Source: Sphingomonas sp. QA11 (GTDB lineage: Bacteria; Pseudomonadota; Alphaproteobacteria; Sphingomonadales; Sphingomonadaceae). From it: a DNA stretch of 64,000 nt. Every line of letters begins with the position of its first letter. The first letter of the stretch is position 1. Positions 8,831 to 17,481 of this stretch are shown here, piece after piece. Under the pieces are notes generated by a model. It worked only from the letters and a program-made list of their open reading frames with translations. It made no database searches and had not been told where the DNA came from. The translations under genes and the position numbers were made by a program. The stretch spans positions 3,996,501 to 4,060,500 of the forward strand of contig NZ_CP098774.1 in the NCBI RefSeq assembly GCF_028473665.1, read 5' to 3'.

Positions 8831-9817
8831 TCAGCTCAGCAGCACGACACCACCGGGCAGATGCGTCACCGAGGCATCCGACACCTCCCGGATCTGGGAG
8901 AGGGCATTGTCCATCTGCCGGATGCGGAACACGGCGTTCACCGGGATGTGGCGGAGAGCGGTGTTAACGAGGATGATCCTGCCTGGCCGATACCGATTGA
9001 TCTCTTCGACGACATCACCAAGCGGCTGATTGGTGAAGATCAATTCACCCCGACGCCAGGCATCGGCACGTCGCACATCCACCGGCACAACCGCCGGATC
9101 GGCATCGCTTCCAATCGCGACCTGTCGCCCCTTGTAAAGGGCATAGCGACGGTTCCGATCGTCCTCGACCGCCACCTCTCCATCGAAGCAAGTGACACAA
9201 GCGCCGCCTTCCCGGGTGCGCACCCCAAACTGCCCGGTCCGCGATCGCGCCCGACCGACATGGGTAAGGATCACAGCCGGCCGGCTGGCATGATCGACGG
9301 TAACCGCAACCTCACCCTCGATGAGGCTGACTCCATAGGCTTGATCGCTCGTGTGCAAGGCGATGCTGGTACGGGTATTTAGCTCGACCGAGAGGCCGGG
9401 CGCCAGCGCAATCGTGCGCTGCTCACCCGCGCCGGTGCGATAATCCGCGCGCAGTTCGGCAAAAGAAGGCCACAGGCCCAGCGGCGGACGCACGATGAGC
9501 ACAGCGGCGGCGGATGCCGCCACGGCGCCACCCAGAACGGTGCGGCGGCTGAACGCGGCGGTGGGCTTTCGCGAAGGATAGTTGATCAGCCAGCGCGTGC
9601 GTGGATCGTCATGCAGCGCCTTGGCTGAGTGCTGCAACCGACGACGCTGACGGACGGCATCACCCAGGGCCTGAGCATGATCGGGACTGAGCGCGCGCCA
9701 GTGCATCATGGCGGCAGCATCCTCGCTGTTCGCCTCGCCAGACGCGATCAAGCCGATCCACTCGCGTGCTTCGCGCGCGAGTTGCTCCGGGTTTTCATGG
9801 TTGTCCCGATCGCTCAT
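8831..9817 (-). CDS. FecR-family anti-sigma factor
   Basis: 328 residues. The N-terminal cytoplasmic domain (about 1-85, starting MSDRDNHENPEQLAREAREW) is the DUF4880/FecR_N type that binds the sigma factor. A membrane helix follows at about 95-115 (TVLGGAVAASAAAVLIV), preceded by RR. The periplasmic FecR domain (about 125-225, ending YKGRQVAI) and a C-terminal STN-like segment (about 245-328, with LGDVVEEINRYRP) complete the protein. FecR proteins relay a signal from the periplasm and release or activate their ECF sigma factor. The sigma factor is immediately upstream (9899-10432), 81 bases away. The unusual partner STN protein is at 11240-11962. Confidence 0.9.
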   Translation of the reverse strand: MSDRDNHENPEQLAREAREWIGLIASGEANSEDAAAMMHWRALSPDHAQALGDAVRQRRRLQHSAKALHDDPRTRWLINYPSRKPTAAFSRRTVLGGAVAASAAAVLIVRPPLGLWPSFAELRADYRTGAGEQRTIALAPGLSVELNTRTSIALHTSDQAYGVSLIEGEVAVTVDHASRPAVILTHVGRARSRTGQFGVRTREGGACVTCFDGEVAVEDDRNRRYALYKGRQVAIGSDADPAVVPVDVRRADAWRRGELIFTNQPLGDVVEEINRYRPGRIILVNTALRHIPVNAVFRIRQMDNALSQIREVSDASVTHLPGGVVLLS

Positions 9818-9898
9818 CGGCCCGGTGATCCGGCCTTGGGTGTGGCGCGCGTAAAGCTCAAACCTTCTGTCTCCTCATATCTACAACGATGCTCAACG

Positions 9899-10432
9899 TT
9901 ATTTTACGAAATCAAAAATCTTCGCGCCCGCCAGTCGTTCGGTGATTTCTTCCAGCGCCTGTTTCAATTCGAGTTGCACCATACGCAACGAGAGGTTGTG
10001 GCGCGCCGCTATCTCGCGATGAAGTACGCCTTCAATCCACGCGGCGATGAAGACTTCACGGCGGCGGCGCGGCATCTCTGCCAGCACCCGCTCCAACAAC
10101 CCCAGGTTCAACTGCCAAGCCACAACTTCCTCGGGGCCGGGTTGCTCGTCGGCGATGGCGTCGAAGAGTGCTTCCGCGTCGGTCTTGTCCAGCCGACGCT
10201 GTTCGGTGCGCGATCGGGTACGGGCAAAGTTCAGTGCTATCTGATAGAGATAACCACGCGGGCTTTCGAGTTCGTCGGAGATTTGCCCGCCTCGCGCCAA
10301 GCGCACGAACGTATCCTGAAGCGCATCACTTGCCAGTTCCTCCGATTGGACCTGCCGGGAAAGCTGCTTTCGGAACGCGTCATATTCCTCGACGAGCAGC
10401 CGCTTGAGTGCGCTCCAGGTGGATTCCGACAT
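9899..10432 (-). CDS. ECF sigma-70 factor, FecI-like
   Basis: 177 residues. Region 2 (about 20-85) contains ELASDALQDTFVRLARGG and SPRGYLYQIALNFARTR. Region 4 (about 110-170) contains MPRRRREVFIAAWIEGVLHR followed by an HTH with SLRMVQLELKQAL. This is the FecI group, which works with FecR anti-sigma factors and TonB-linked receptors. The gene lies 7 bases downstream of a tonB gene and upstream of fecR, so the three are one transcript. The likely target promoters are those of the neighbouring secretion operon. An in-frame upstream extension to 10468 exists, but the ATG at 10432 fits the family start better. Confidence 0.92.
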   Translation of the reverse strand: MSESTWSALKRLLVEEYDAFRKQLSRQVQSEELASDALQDTFVRLARGGQISDELESPRGYLYQIALNFARTRSRTEQRRLDKTDAEALFDAIADEQPGPEEVVAWQLNLGLLERVLAEMPRRRREVFIAAWIEGVLHREIAARHNLSLRMVQLELKQALEEITERLAGAKIFDFVK

Positions 10433-10439
10433 GCGCCCG

Positions 10440-11072
10440 TCAACCCAGCGGCGCGATGCCGAACACAATCGGCAAGGTGACCGAGAGGCTGTCTGGCAGG
10501 CTGCCGGGAATGGGCGGCATCGGCTGCGCGCGCCATATCGTGGCGATGGCCTCGCTGTCCAAGACTGACACGCCAGACCCGGTAACGAGGGTGACAGCGA
10601 TCACCGAGCCATCACGTTTTACAGCGAACCGCACCATCGCTGAGCCCGATCGATCACCGCCGTCGAAAGCCGATTTGCGCCGAAAAAGCGCGATATGATC
10701 GAGGAGCCGTCGACGATAGTCATTCCCTGCGGCGACGTCGAGCGCGGTCGAACGATTAGGTTGTGTGGCGGTCGAAGCGCCGGCCTGCAGAACGTCAAGA
10801 TCCGCGGACGGTTGGGTGGTTGCCGATGGCGGAGCTGGCATCGCGGCAGCCCGAAGCGGCATGGTCATTGGACCAGACTTTGCAGGAACTGGTTCGGGCG
10901 AAATGGGAGCGGCTAGTGGGGTATGTGCCTCGACGGCAGGCAAAAGGGCGATATCGGTAGCGATCGCCGGGTCAGGCGTGCGGGACCTAGCCACATCTTC
11001 CCGCGACGCAAAGAAAAGAAAAACGCCGAGCACGGCGGCATGGATCGCGACCGATGCAAGAACAGCGGTCAC
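10440..11072 (-). CDS. Second TonB-family protein
   Basis: 210 residues from a GTG. The membrane helix at the start contains the SxxxH pattern (SVAIH) that TonB uses to contact ExbB/ExbD. A Pro/Ala-rich linker follows (about 45-110), then a TonB C-terminal domain (about 115-210, starting DYRRRLLDHIALFRRKSAF) with the conserved VRFAVKRDGSV strand. The reading frame stays open upstream with a basic stretch (KRDRNAPGRPRQGS) and a possible CTG start, which would give a more normal cytoplasmic tail, so the start is uncertain. It sits between the STN protein and the ECF sigma gene, suggesting that it powers the signalling branch rather than transport. Confidence 0.85.
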   Translation of the reverse strand: MTAVLASVAIHAAVLGVFLFFASREDVARSRTPDPAIATDIALLPAVEAHTPLAAPISPEPVPAKSGPMTMPLRAAAMPAPPSATTQPSADLDVLQAGASTATQPNRSTALDVAAGNDYRRRLLDHIALFRRKSAFDGGDRSGSAMVRFAVKRDGSVIAVTLVTGSGVSVLDSEAIATIWRAQPMPPIPGSLPDSLSVTLPIVFGIAPLG

Positions 11073-11239
11073 AAGGGAACGATCGCTACCTTGGCGTGGG
11101 CGCCCCGGCGCGTTTCGATCACGTTTTAAAGGTCGCGCTCCGGGTCGATCCAGGAATTGTCCCGATCACTATCAAAGGGTGGCAGGGGAGAAGATGTGTG
11201 ACAGCCCTACGATCGGATTGTGCCAAATCGATGACGCGA

Positions 11240-11962
11240 TCAAATGCCGACAATGGTGACCCGAACCGGCTGCGGCATTCCCTTCGGTGGCGCGCTCCTG
11301 AGCCGGATCCCTCGCAACACGCGTTCGACTGCGGCATCGAGCCCCCTGTCACCGGTCCGGCGTTTCAGGTGCGGGTTTTCTACGTGGCCGCTGCCGTCGA
11401 TCCGAAACTCGGCCTGGATGTTGAGAATGCGGTAGGAGGTCTCGCTGTCACGCGCGAGCGCGCGCTTTATCTCAAGGCGAACCGCTTGCCCGTAGTCGGT
11501 GAAGTCGGGGCGTCGCTCGGCGCCAGCCGGCAGTTCGATGTAGAGCGTGTCGAGCGTCAGCGATCCTTGCGCTCCCCCAAGATCGGCACCGGGGTTCATG
11601 TTGACGGCGGCGTGATCGTTCCGAGCCACTAATGTGACGTCCGTCGGGCTCGTGTAGCGGATCGTGAAATCCGTTCCTTCGAGAAGTGCGCGCAACGCCG
11701 TGTCAGGCGTGAACAGACCGATGACGGAAGTGGACCGGCGATGCGCCGCGAGACGGGCGTTGTAGATGACCTGATTGCCGACGACATTGCTGTACGCGAC
11801 AAGCGCCGTATCCAGCGGCTGAGCGGGGATATTGAACAGTATCACCTTGGACTCTCCGCGCGCGTTCGTTTGAACAGGCGGTGTTTGCGCCGCATCGATT
11901 TCAGCGGACGACAGCCAAAAGCCAGAGAGCAGCAGGAGAAGAAATATTCGTTTAACGCCCAT
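11240..11962 (-). CDS. STN signalling domain joined to a TonB-like C-terminal domain (VreA-like)
   Basis: 240 residues. A signal peptide ends near SSAEIDAAQ. The STN (secretin/TonB short N-terminal) domain spans about 40-112, with ILFNIPAQPLDTALVAYSNV and the typical TPDTALRALLEGTDFTIRY. No outer-membrane barrel follows. Instead, residues about 135-240 look like a TonB C-terminal domain (QAVRLEIKRALARDSETSYR, then EFRIDGSGHV). In FecA-like receptors the STN domain touches FecR; here it would be free in the periplasm. This is the architecture I know from VreA of P. aeruginosa. It is the first gene of the operon with tonB, fecI and fecR. Confidence 0.85.
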   Translation of the reverse strand: MGVKRIFLLLLLSGFWLSSAEIDAAQTPPVQTNARGESKVILFNIPAQPLDTALVAYSNVVGNQVIYNARLAAHRRSTSVIGLFTPDTALRALLEGTDFTIRYTSPTDVTLVARNDHAAVNMNPGADLGGAQGSLTLDTLYIELPAGAERRPDFTDYGQAVRLEIKRALARDSETSYRILNIQAEFRIDGSGHVENPHLKRRTGDRGLDAAVERVLRGIRLRSAPPKGMPQPVRVTIVGI

Positions 11963-12351
11963 GCGACGAGGCTAGCTTCGCCGACCCGATGCTCACCAGC
12001 AGCGGCAATGCCAGAATAGCCGTTGGACGACGCGCAACCGCGCGTGATACGTCTGCAAGGTTGTTCATGGGTATCCGAATCGATCAAGTGGCAGTTAGCC
12101 GATACAGATTAGCTCAGGGCAACGCGATATCGGATCAGGGCTAAGACGGAAGCCGCGACGGCCAGCAAGCCATCGAAAAGTGCATTCAGCCATGCCTTTC
12201 GACATACCTTGGCGCTCCGCCGAAAGCGCATTCCTGATCTCCAGCACGGCGGCTTTGGTGCCTTCCCAAACTGTCTGGGCACTGGCCTATCTAGGTGTTT
12301 GGTCCCACGGTTTGCTGGTGCGATCCTTTCGTTGGAATGGAAGGAAGCCGT
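11963..12351. other. Gene-free stretch upstream of the IS481 remnant
   Basis: About 390 bases. The left part should hold the promoter of the STN/tonB/fecI/fecR operon. On the minus strand at about 12115-12290 there is a hydrophobic coding-like tail ending in a stop at 12109 (FDGLLAVAASVLALIRYRV) which could be the end of an older gene broken by the insertion sequence; I cannot name it. Clear terminal inverted repeats of the insertion sequence were not found by eye, so its left end is not fixed. Confidence 0.4.
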
Positions 12352-13350
12352 ATGGGGCAGGTTTGTCACGGGAGCGCCACGACCACGCACGCCGTCCGAG
12401 CAGCAATACAGCGATCGCAAGCTTTGCTCGCGACGCTGAGCCGAGAACTGGGGATCAACCCCAAAACGGTGGCGAAGTGGCGCAAGCGGACGATGGTCGA
12501 GGATTTGAAAACCGGGCCGAAGGCCCCTCATTCCAAGACCTTGACCCAAGCCGAGGAAGCAATGGTGGTCGCGTTCCGACGCCACACGCTGCTGCCGCTG
12601 GACGACTGCCTTGATGCGTTGCAGCCTTCGATCCCGCACCTGACCCGGTCAGCGTTGCATCGCTGTCTCCGGCGGCATGGCATCTCCCGTCTGCCGGATG
12701 TCGGGGGCGACAAACCCAGGCGACAGCGCTTCAAGCGTTATCCCATCGGCTTCTTCCATATGGATATCGCCGAGGTTCAAACCGCCGAAGGCAAACTCTA
12801 TCTGTTTGTCGCCATTGACCGCACGAGCAAGTTTGCGGTCACCCAACTGGTCGACAAGGCTGATCGGCGGACGGCATGGGAATTTTTGGAACACCTGCTG
12901 AAAGCCGTGCCCTACCGCATCCACACGATCCTGACCGATACCGACCGTGACGGATTGATCCGGGGGATCAATCCGAAGGGAGGCATCCAGTTCGCCGACC
13001 AGCCCCGCAACCGCAACACCGCCTGGTCGCGCCAGATGCGCTTCGACATGATCTGTGAGGCGAACAACATCGAGCACCGCCTCACCAGGCCGAACCATCC
13101 CTGGACCAACGGCTAGGTCGAACGGATGAACCGCACCATCAAGGACGCGACCGTCAAACGCTTCCATTACGACAGCCATGAACAGTTGCGGACACACCTC
13201 GCCGACTTCATGCCCGCCTATAACTTCGCCCGCAGACTCAAGGCCCTCAGCGGCCTCACACCCTAAGAATACATCGCGAAGGTCTGGACTTCAGACCCAG
13301 ACCGATTCATCTGCAACCCGATCCACCAGATGCCGGGACTGAACGCCTAA
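12352..13350 (+). pseudogene. IS481-family transposase, inactivated by two stop codons
   Basis: The frame begins MGQVCHGSATTTHAVRAAIQ and has an N-terminal HTH (LGINPKTVAKWRKRT), then an rve integrase core with FFHMDIAEVQTAEGKLYLFV, TILTDTD and NGxVERMNRTIKDATVK. The DDE residues D (HMDIAE), D (TDTDRDG) and E (VERMNR) are all present. A TAG interrupts it at 13114-13116, where a glutamine codon (CAG) is expected before VERMN. A TAA at 13264-13266 replaces a tyrosine codon before EYIAK. Reading through both gives 332 codons, the usual length. Two independent nonsense changes mean the copy is dead; the last DDE residue lies beyond the first stop. Confidence 0.9.
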
Positions 13351-13499
13351 GTCCCACGAACTGGCGGTAACAGTCGACCAACTCCGATCATCCGTTCCGC
13401 AAGCTAAGGATGGCGGCTTTGGCCGAAACGTGACGCTCAAGCACCCCCGATGCCGCTGACTGGCTTCGCGTCGCCGATTCCATGATCCAGTGCTGCCGC

Positions 13500-14705
13500 T
13501 CAGCGATATTCGGGCAACGAAAAGTCTTCAACAGCACCGCTCTGCCGCTTTGCAATGTGTCGCCGCGCGAGAGTCTGGACGAGCCTGCTCGCGAGCGCGC
13601 GCTGGACAAGGTGCGCGATCGCGATGCCGACGCGCGACCTCGGGTGCACCATCCGCACGAAGCCGGGGGTCAACTGGGCCTGGACGGCTTCGGCATAGGG
13701 GCGTACGATCTGTTCATATGCTCCAAATGCTCGGGAATGATCAGCGCAGCGTTTGATCTCGCCGGCAAGGACATAGGCACCAACCAGCGCCAGCGCCGTG
13801 CCGGCGCCCGTGAACGGCGTCGGGCAATAGGCTGCATCGCCAAGCAGAACAAAGCGGCTTTTCGACCACGCCGATGCGCGCACCTGGCTCATCGGCCCGA
13901 AATAGAAGTCGCGCACCCCGTCCAGTTCGGCGCGGACGCGATCGGCAATGCTGCCGCGGCCGCGCATGGCCGCGACCAATAAAGCCTTTCTGGCCGCGGT
14001 ATCGCTGCCATCAAACGCGCGCTCCTCACATGGGAAGGTTAGCAGGACGGTGGTTTCATGCTGGTTTCCTGGTCTCAGCGTGAGAAATGTCCCGTCGCGG
14101 CCATTCACCGACCAGGCCCAGCCATCATCCTCGGCGCGACGAGGTATTTTAAAGAAGGCCATATAGGTGCCCAAATACCGAAACCGGGTCTCTTCGGCCA
14201 GCATCAGCTTGCGCGTTGCCGAACTGACCCCCTCAGCGCAGATCACCAGAGCGAAAGTCTCGGCACGTCCATCATCGAAATACACGGTCATCCCGTCATC
14301 TGCTTCTTCGAGGCGGGTAACGGTTGTTCCGAATCGATATTCGCACCGGTTTCGCGCGGCGTCGAACAGAACTTGAGCGAAGTCTCCGCGCAGAATCTCG
14401 AAATCGCTGGTCAGCGTGCCGGCAGCGCCCTTGGGTAGGACCGCGATCACCCTTCCGCGTGCATCGAGATATTTCTGGCCCAGCTCGTGCGTATTTTTCG
14501 CCTCGACCTTCTCGACCAAGCCCATCTTTTCGATCACGTGCTGGCCGGCACCTTTGATGTCGACGTTCTGGCCGCCATCGCGAAATGCCGTGGCGCGCTC
14601 GGCGATTACAACGGAATAACCATATTCGTTTAGCCAGTAGGCGCAGGTCGTGCCGGCAATGCCGCCGCCACAGATCAGGATCTTTCGTGCAGTTTCCACG
14701 AACAT
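13500..14705 (-). CDS. FAD-dependent monooxygenase (PHBH/TetX-like)
   Basis: 401 residues. The dinucleotide-binding motif is at the N-terminus (ILICGGGIAGTTCAYWL, GxGxxG). A second FAD-contact motif is at about 285-300, with RFVLLGDAAYCPTPFTGAG, the GD motif of class A flavoprotein hydroxylases. These enzymes use NAD(P)H and oxygen to hydroxylate aromatic or polycyclic substrates; the substrate here is unknown. The ATG at 14705 places the GxGxxG at residue 11. The gene is divergent from the AraC regulator at 14841, with 135 bases between, so that regulator probably controls it. Confidence 0.88.
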   Translation of the reverse strand: MFVETARKILICGGGIAGTTCAYWLNEYGYSVVIAERATAFRDGGQNVDIKGAGQHVIEKMGLVEKVEAKNTHELGQKYLDARGRVIAVLPKGAAGTLTSDFEILRGDFAQVLFDAARNRCEYRFGTTVTRLEEADDGMTVYFDDGRAETFALVICAEGVSSATRKLMLAEETRFRYLGTYMAFFKIPRRAEDDGWAWSVNGRDGTFLTLRPGNQHETTVLLTFPCEERAFDGSDTAARKALLVAAMRGRGSIADRVRAELDGVRDFYFGPMSQVRASAWSKSRFVLLGDAAYCPTPFTGAGTALALVGAYVLAGEIKRCADHSRAFGAYEQIVRPYAEAVQAQLTPGFVRMVHPRSRVGIAIAHLVQRALASRLVQTLARRHIAKRQSGAVEDFSLPEYR

Positions 14706-14840
14706 ACCTCTTGTCTGGTCCGCCGGTTCGATAGACCTCGACGGTTCATCGACGGCGGGGTACGGGCGGATGATGCTGGCGTCATTGGGTAGTTCGGCCA
14801 GAATTATATCAAAAACCGTCACGCTGCTGGACACGCTAAA

Positions 14841-15653
14841 ATGCCGTTGCTGACCGAAGGCTCTGATAAGAACGAGTGGGTCGAGCCGGACGAGGTGCCC
14901 CGCCCGTTCGTCGCTTACGGAATGGAGATGATCAAGATCGGTGTGATCGAGCTGGCCGCGCACCGGCACATCAAGGGCCAGATCATGTTCGTGCAGCGGG
15001 GCGCACTGAGCTGCGAAGTTGAAGGCGGGCTATGGATCGTGCCGCCGCGCAGCGCCATCTGGATACCGGGCGGCGCGCTGCACGCGATAAGAGTGACGGG
15101 CGTTCTCGCCGGCTACGATGCCTTCATGGACCCGGCGGTGACGACACAGCTTCCACAGACATGCTGCGCGATTTCGGTGACGCCGCTGCTTCGCGAACTG
15201 CTGGCCCGTGCAGCAAGCTTACCGTTACTGTACGACGAAAACCCTTCGAATGCGCGCCTTTGGGGGTTGGTGCTGGACGAACTGGCGGTGGCGCCTATCG
15301 AACATCTTCACTTGCCGATGCCGGTCGATCCGCGGCTCCGCCGGATCGTCGACCAGATCATAGCCTCGCCGGCGGATCATAGGACCATCCACCTCTGGGC
15401 GGCACGATCGGGCTTGAGTGAGCGTACCCTTGGTCGATTGATTAGTCGCGAAACGGGCTTGAGCTTCGGCCGCTGGCAACGACAGCTTGGGGTCATGCTG
15501 GCGGTCAAGTGGTTGGCTGGCGGCGCCTCAATCCAGAACGTCGCCGCCGATCTTGGCTATGAGAGCGTGCCGAGCTTCATGAATATGTTCAAAAAGACGC
15601 TGGGCACTTCTCCTGGACGTTACATGTCGGAGCGACATCCGAGGCCGAGTTGA
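14841..15653 (+). CDS. AraC-family regulator with cupin sensing domain
   Basis: 270 residues. An N-terminal cupin-like domain (about 25-125) includes HRHIKGQIMFVQRGAL and WIPGGALHAIRV. The C-terminal AraC DNA-binding domain (about 175-265) has two HTH units, IHLWAARSGLSERTLGRLI and IQNVAADLGYESVPSFMNMF, followed by LGTSPGRYM. It is closely similar along its length to the regulator at 30751-31551, so the two look like paralogues. It is divergent from the flavin monooxygenase gene. Confidence 0.9.
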   Translation: MPLLTEGSDKNEWVEPDEVPRPFVAYGMEMIKIGVIELAAHRHIKGQIMFVQRGALSCEVEGGLWIVPPRSAIWIPGGALHAIRVTGVLAGYDAFMDPAVTTQLPQTCCAISVTPLLRELLARAASLPLLYDENPSNARLWGLVLDELAVAPIEHLHLPMPVDPRLRRIVDQIIASPADHRTIHLWAARSGLSERTLGRLISRETGLSFGRWQRQLGVMLAVKWLAGGASIQNVAADLGYESVPSFMNMFKKTLGTSPGRYMSERHPRPS

Positions 15654-15695
15654 GCCGGCAGCTCTGCGCGTGATCGGAAAACGGTGGTCTTGACA

Positions 15696-15766
15696 GCTTC
15701 CGTCAGCAGTCGACCAGAGCCGGTCGTTCAGTCCCTCTCTTGTGAACGTCCGGTACTGACGGAAGC
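15696..15766. repeat. Inverted repeat with 11-base arms between convergent genes
   Basis: GCTTCCGTCAG at 15696-15706 is matched exactly by its reverse complement CTGACGGAAGC at 15756-15766, with 49 bases between. The interior holds a further short complement (GACCAG..CCGGTC). The pair sits in the 196-base gap between the convergent AraC and photolyase genes. It has no T run, so it is not an ordinary terminator. It could be a small structured RNA or one of the dispersed intergenic repeats of sphingomonads. Confidence 0.55.
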
Positions 15767-15849
15767 CGCCGTCCACGTGAGTAGAAGCGGACGATGGGCA
15801 ACCGTCGATCGGGCGTTGCATGTCAAACCTGCCGAAGCGAAAGCAGTGC

Positions 15850-17373
15850 TCAGTCGAGCGACGTCAGATACCGGGCCGCCTGCGCACGGGTTTTGGCCTG
15901 ATCGGTCGCCGGTTGGCGGTCCCAGGTGCGATAGGGCATGGTGAGGCGCCGGTTGTTGCCGAGCTTCTCACGGTGCCGGGCGAGGAAATCCCAATAGAGC
16001 GCGTTGAAGGGGCAAGCATCCTCGCCGATCCGCTTGCCGACGTCGTAGCAGCAATGGCCGCAATAGTCCGACATGCGGTTGATATAGGCTCCCGACGAGA
16101 CATAGGGTTTGGATCCGAGCAGGCCACCATCGCCGAATTGGCTCATGCCGAGCGTATTGGGCAGTTCGACCCATTCGTAAGCGTCGAGATAGATTTCAAG
16201 ATACCAGTGGTGGACCTGTTTAGGGTCGGCACCAATCAGCAGCGCGAAATTGCCGATCACCATCAGCCGCTGGATGTGATGCGCATGTGCGGTGGCGAGT
16301 GTCTGCCCGATCGTCTCGGCCAGGCAATGCATGTCGGTGTCGCCAGTCCAGAACCAGTCGGGCAAGGCACGGCTGTGACCGAGGAAGTTGCGGTCGACAT
16401 AGTCCGGCCCTTCGCGCCAATAGATGCCGCGCACATATTCGCGCCAGCCGATGATCTGGCGGATATAGCCCTCGACCGAATTGATTGGCGCGCGGCCTGT
16501 ACGATATTCTAACTCCGCACGGCGGCACAGGTCGAGTGGATCGAGCAGGCCGGAGTTGATGTATGGCGACAGGATCGAGTGCCACAAAAAGCGCTCTCCG
16601 GTCACCATCGCATCTTCGTAATCGCCAAATTGCGACAGAGCATTGGCGAAGAAACTGGTGGCTTGGCGCTCGGCATCCCGCGCCGTCACCGCATAGTCAA
16701 ACCCATGTAGGCTGCCGGGATTATCGGCGAACCGCCGCTCAACCAGTGCGATCACGTCGAGCGTGATCGCATCGGGCGGAAAAGAGAGTGGGCGCGGCAT
16801 CAACAAATCGGCCTGCGCACGCTTGCGATTGTCCTTGTCGAAATTCCATCGATCGCCGGCGGGCTTTTCGCCATCCATCAACAGGCCGGTCCTCCGCCGC
16901 ATTTCGCGGTAGAAGAACTCCATCGTCAGCTCGGCGCGGCTGTCAGCCCAAGTGGCAAACTCACGGTGGGTGCACAGGAACCTTATATCCGCGCGGATCT
17001 CGACTGGCAGGCCGAAAATCGTCTGCCAAGCGTCGAGCATCGCGGCGACCCGCCACTCACCACTTTCGGTGACAACGATCTGGCTGACCTCGTGACGCGC
17101 CATGGCGCGCGCGATCTCGCCGGTGAAGCTCCCGCTATTTTCGGAATCTTCAAACTCTATGTAATCGACCTTCCAGCCCGCCGCACGCAACGCCTCGGCA
17201 TGGTGACGCATGGCCGAGAGAATATAGACCAGCTTCGCTTTGTGATGCCGGACATAGGTCGCCTCGTCCGCCACCTCCATCATCAGGATGATGCAGTCAG
17301 TCGGGTCCATGCCGGTGAGCGATGAGAGATCGAGCGATAGCTGGTCGCCTAGCACGGGGATGAGGGTGGTCAT
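15850..17373 (-). CDS. Cryptochrome/photolyase-related protein, FeS-BCP (6-4) type
   Basis: 507 residues, the normal size for the deoxyribodipyrimidine photolyase-related (DPRP) group. It starts MTTLIPVLGDQLSLDLSSL, the typical N-terminal Rossmann start. The FAD-binding helical half contains ILSPYINSGLLDPLDLC, then IRQIIGWREYVRGIYW, and later MSDYCGHCCYDV and DACPFNALYWDF. Those cysteines (one in DLC, two in the CGHC group, one in ACPF) match the four ligands of the [4Fe-4S] cluster of bacterial (6-4) photolyases such as PhrB. It repairs UV (6-4) photoproducts using blue light. A DUF2256 gene lies just upstream on the other strand. Confidence 0.93.
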   Translation of the reverse strand: MTTLIPVLGDQLSLDLSSLTGMDPTDCIILMMEVADEATYVRHHKAKLVYILSAMRHHAEALRAAGWKVDYIEFEDSENSGSFTGEIARAMARHEVSQIVVTESGEWRVAAMLDAWQTIFGLPVEIRADIRFLCTHREFATWADSRAELTMEFFYREMRRRTGLLMDGEKPAGDRWNFDKDNRKRAQADLLMPRPLSFPPDAITLDVIALVERRFADNPGSLHGFDYAVTARDAERQATSFFANALSQFGDYEDAMVTGERFLWHSILSPYINSGLLDPLDLCRRAELEYRTGRAPINSVEGYIRQIIGWREYVRGIYWREGPDYVDRNFLGHSRALPDWFWTGDTDMHCLAETIGQTLATAHAHHIQRLMVIGNFALLIGADPKQVHHWYLEIYLDAYEWVELPNTLGMSQFGDGGLLGSKPYVSSGAYINRMSDYCGHCCYDVGKRIGEDACPFNALYWDFLARHREKLGNNRRLTMPYRTWDRQPATDQAKTRAQAARYLTSLD

Positions 17374-17481
17374 TGGCCCAGCATAACGGTCCACGGCAAA
17401 GGTGTCGCTGCGCTGGTGCAGGGCGCGCGATCCAGCGTTGCGAACGGCACCGGCGGGCCACTGGAACGTTGGCGCAAGGGC

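Noticed and set aside
12271..13380. Terminal inverted repeats of the IS481 element
   Set aside because: TGT-like ends exist on both sides, but no pair with a good match could be aligned by eye.
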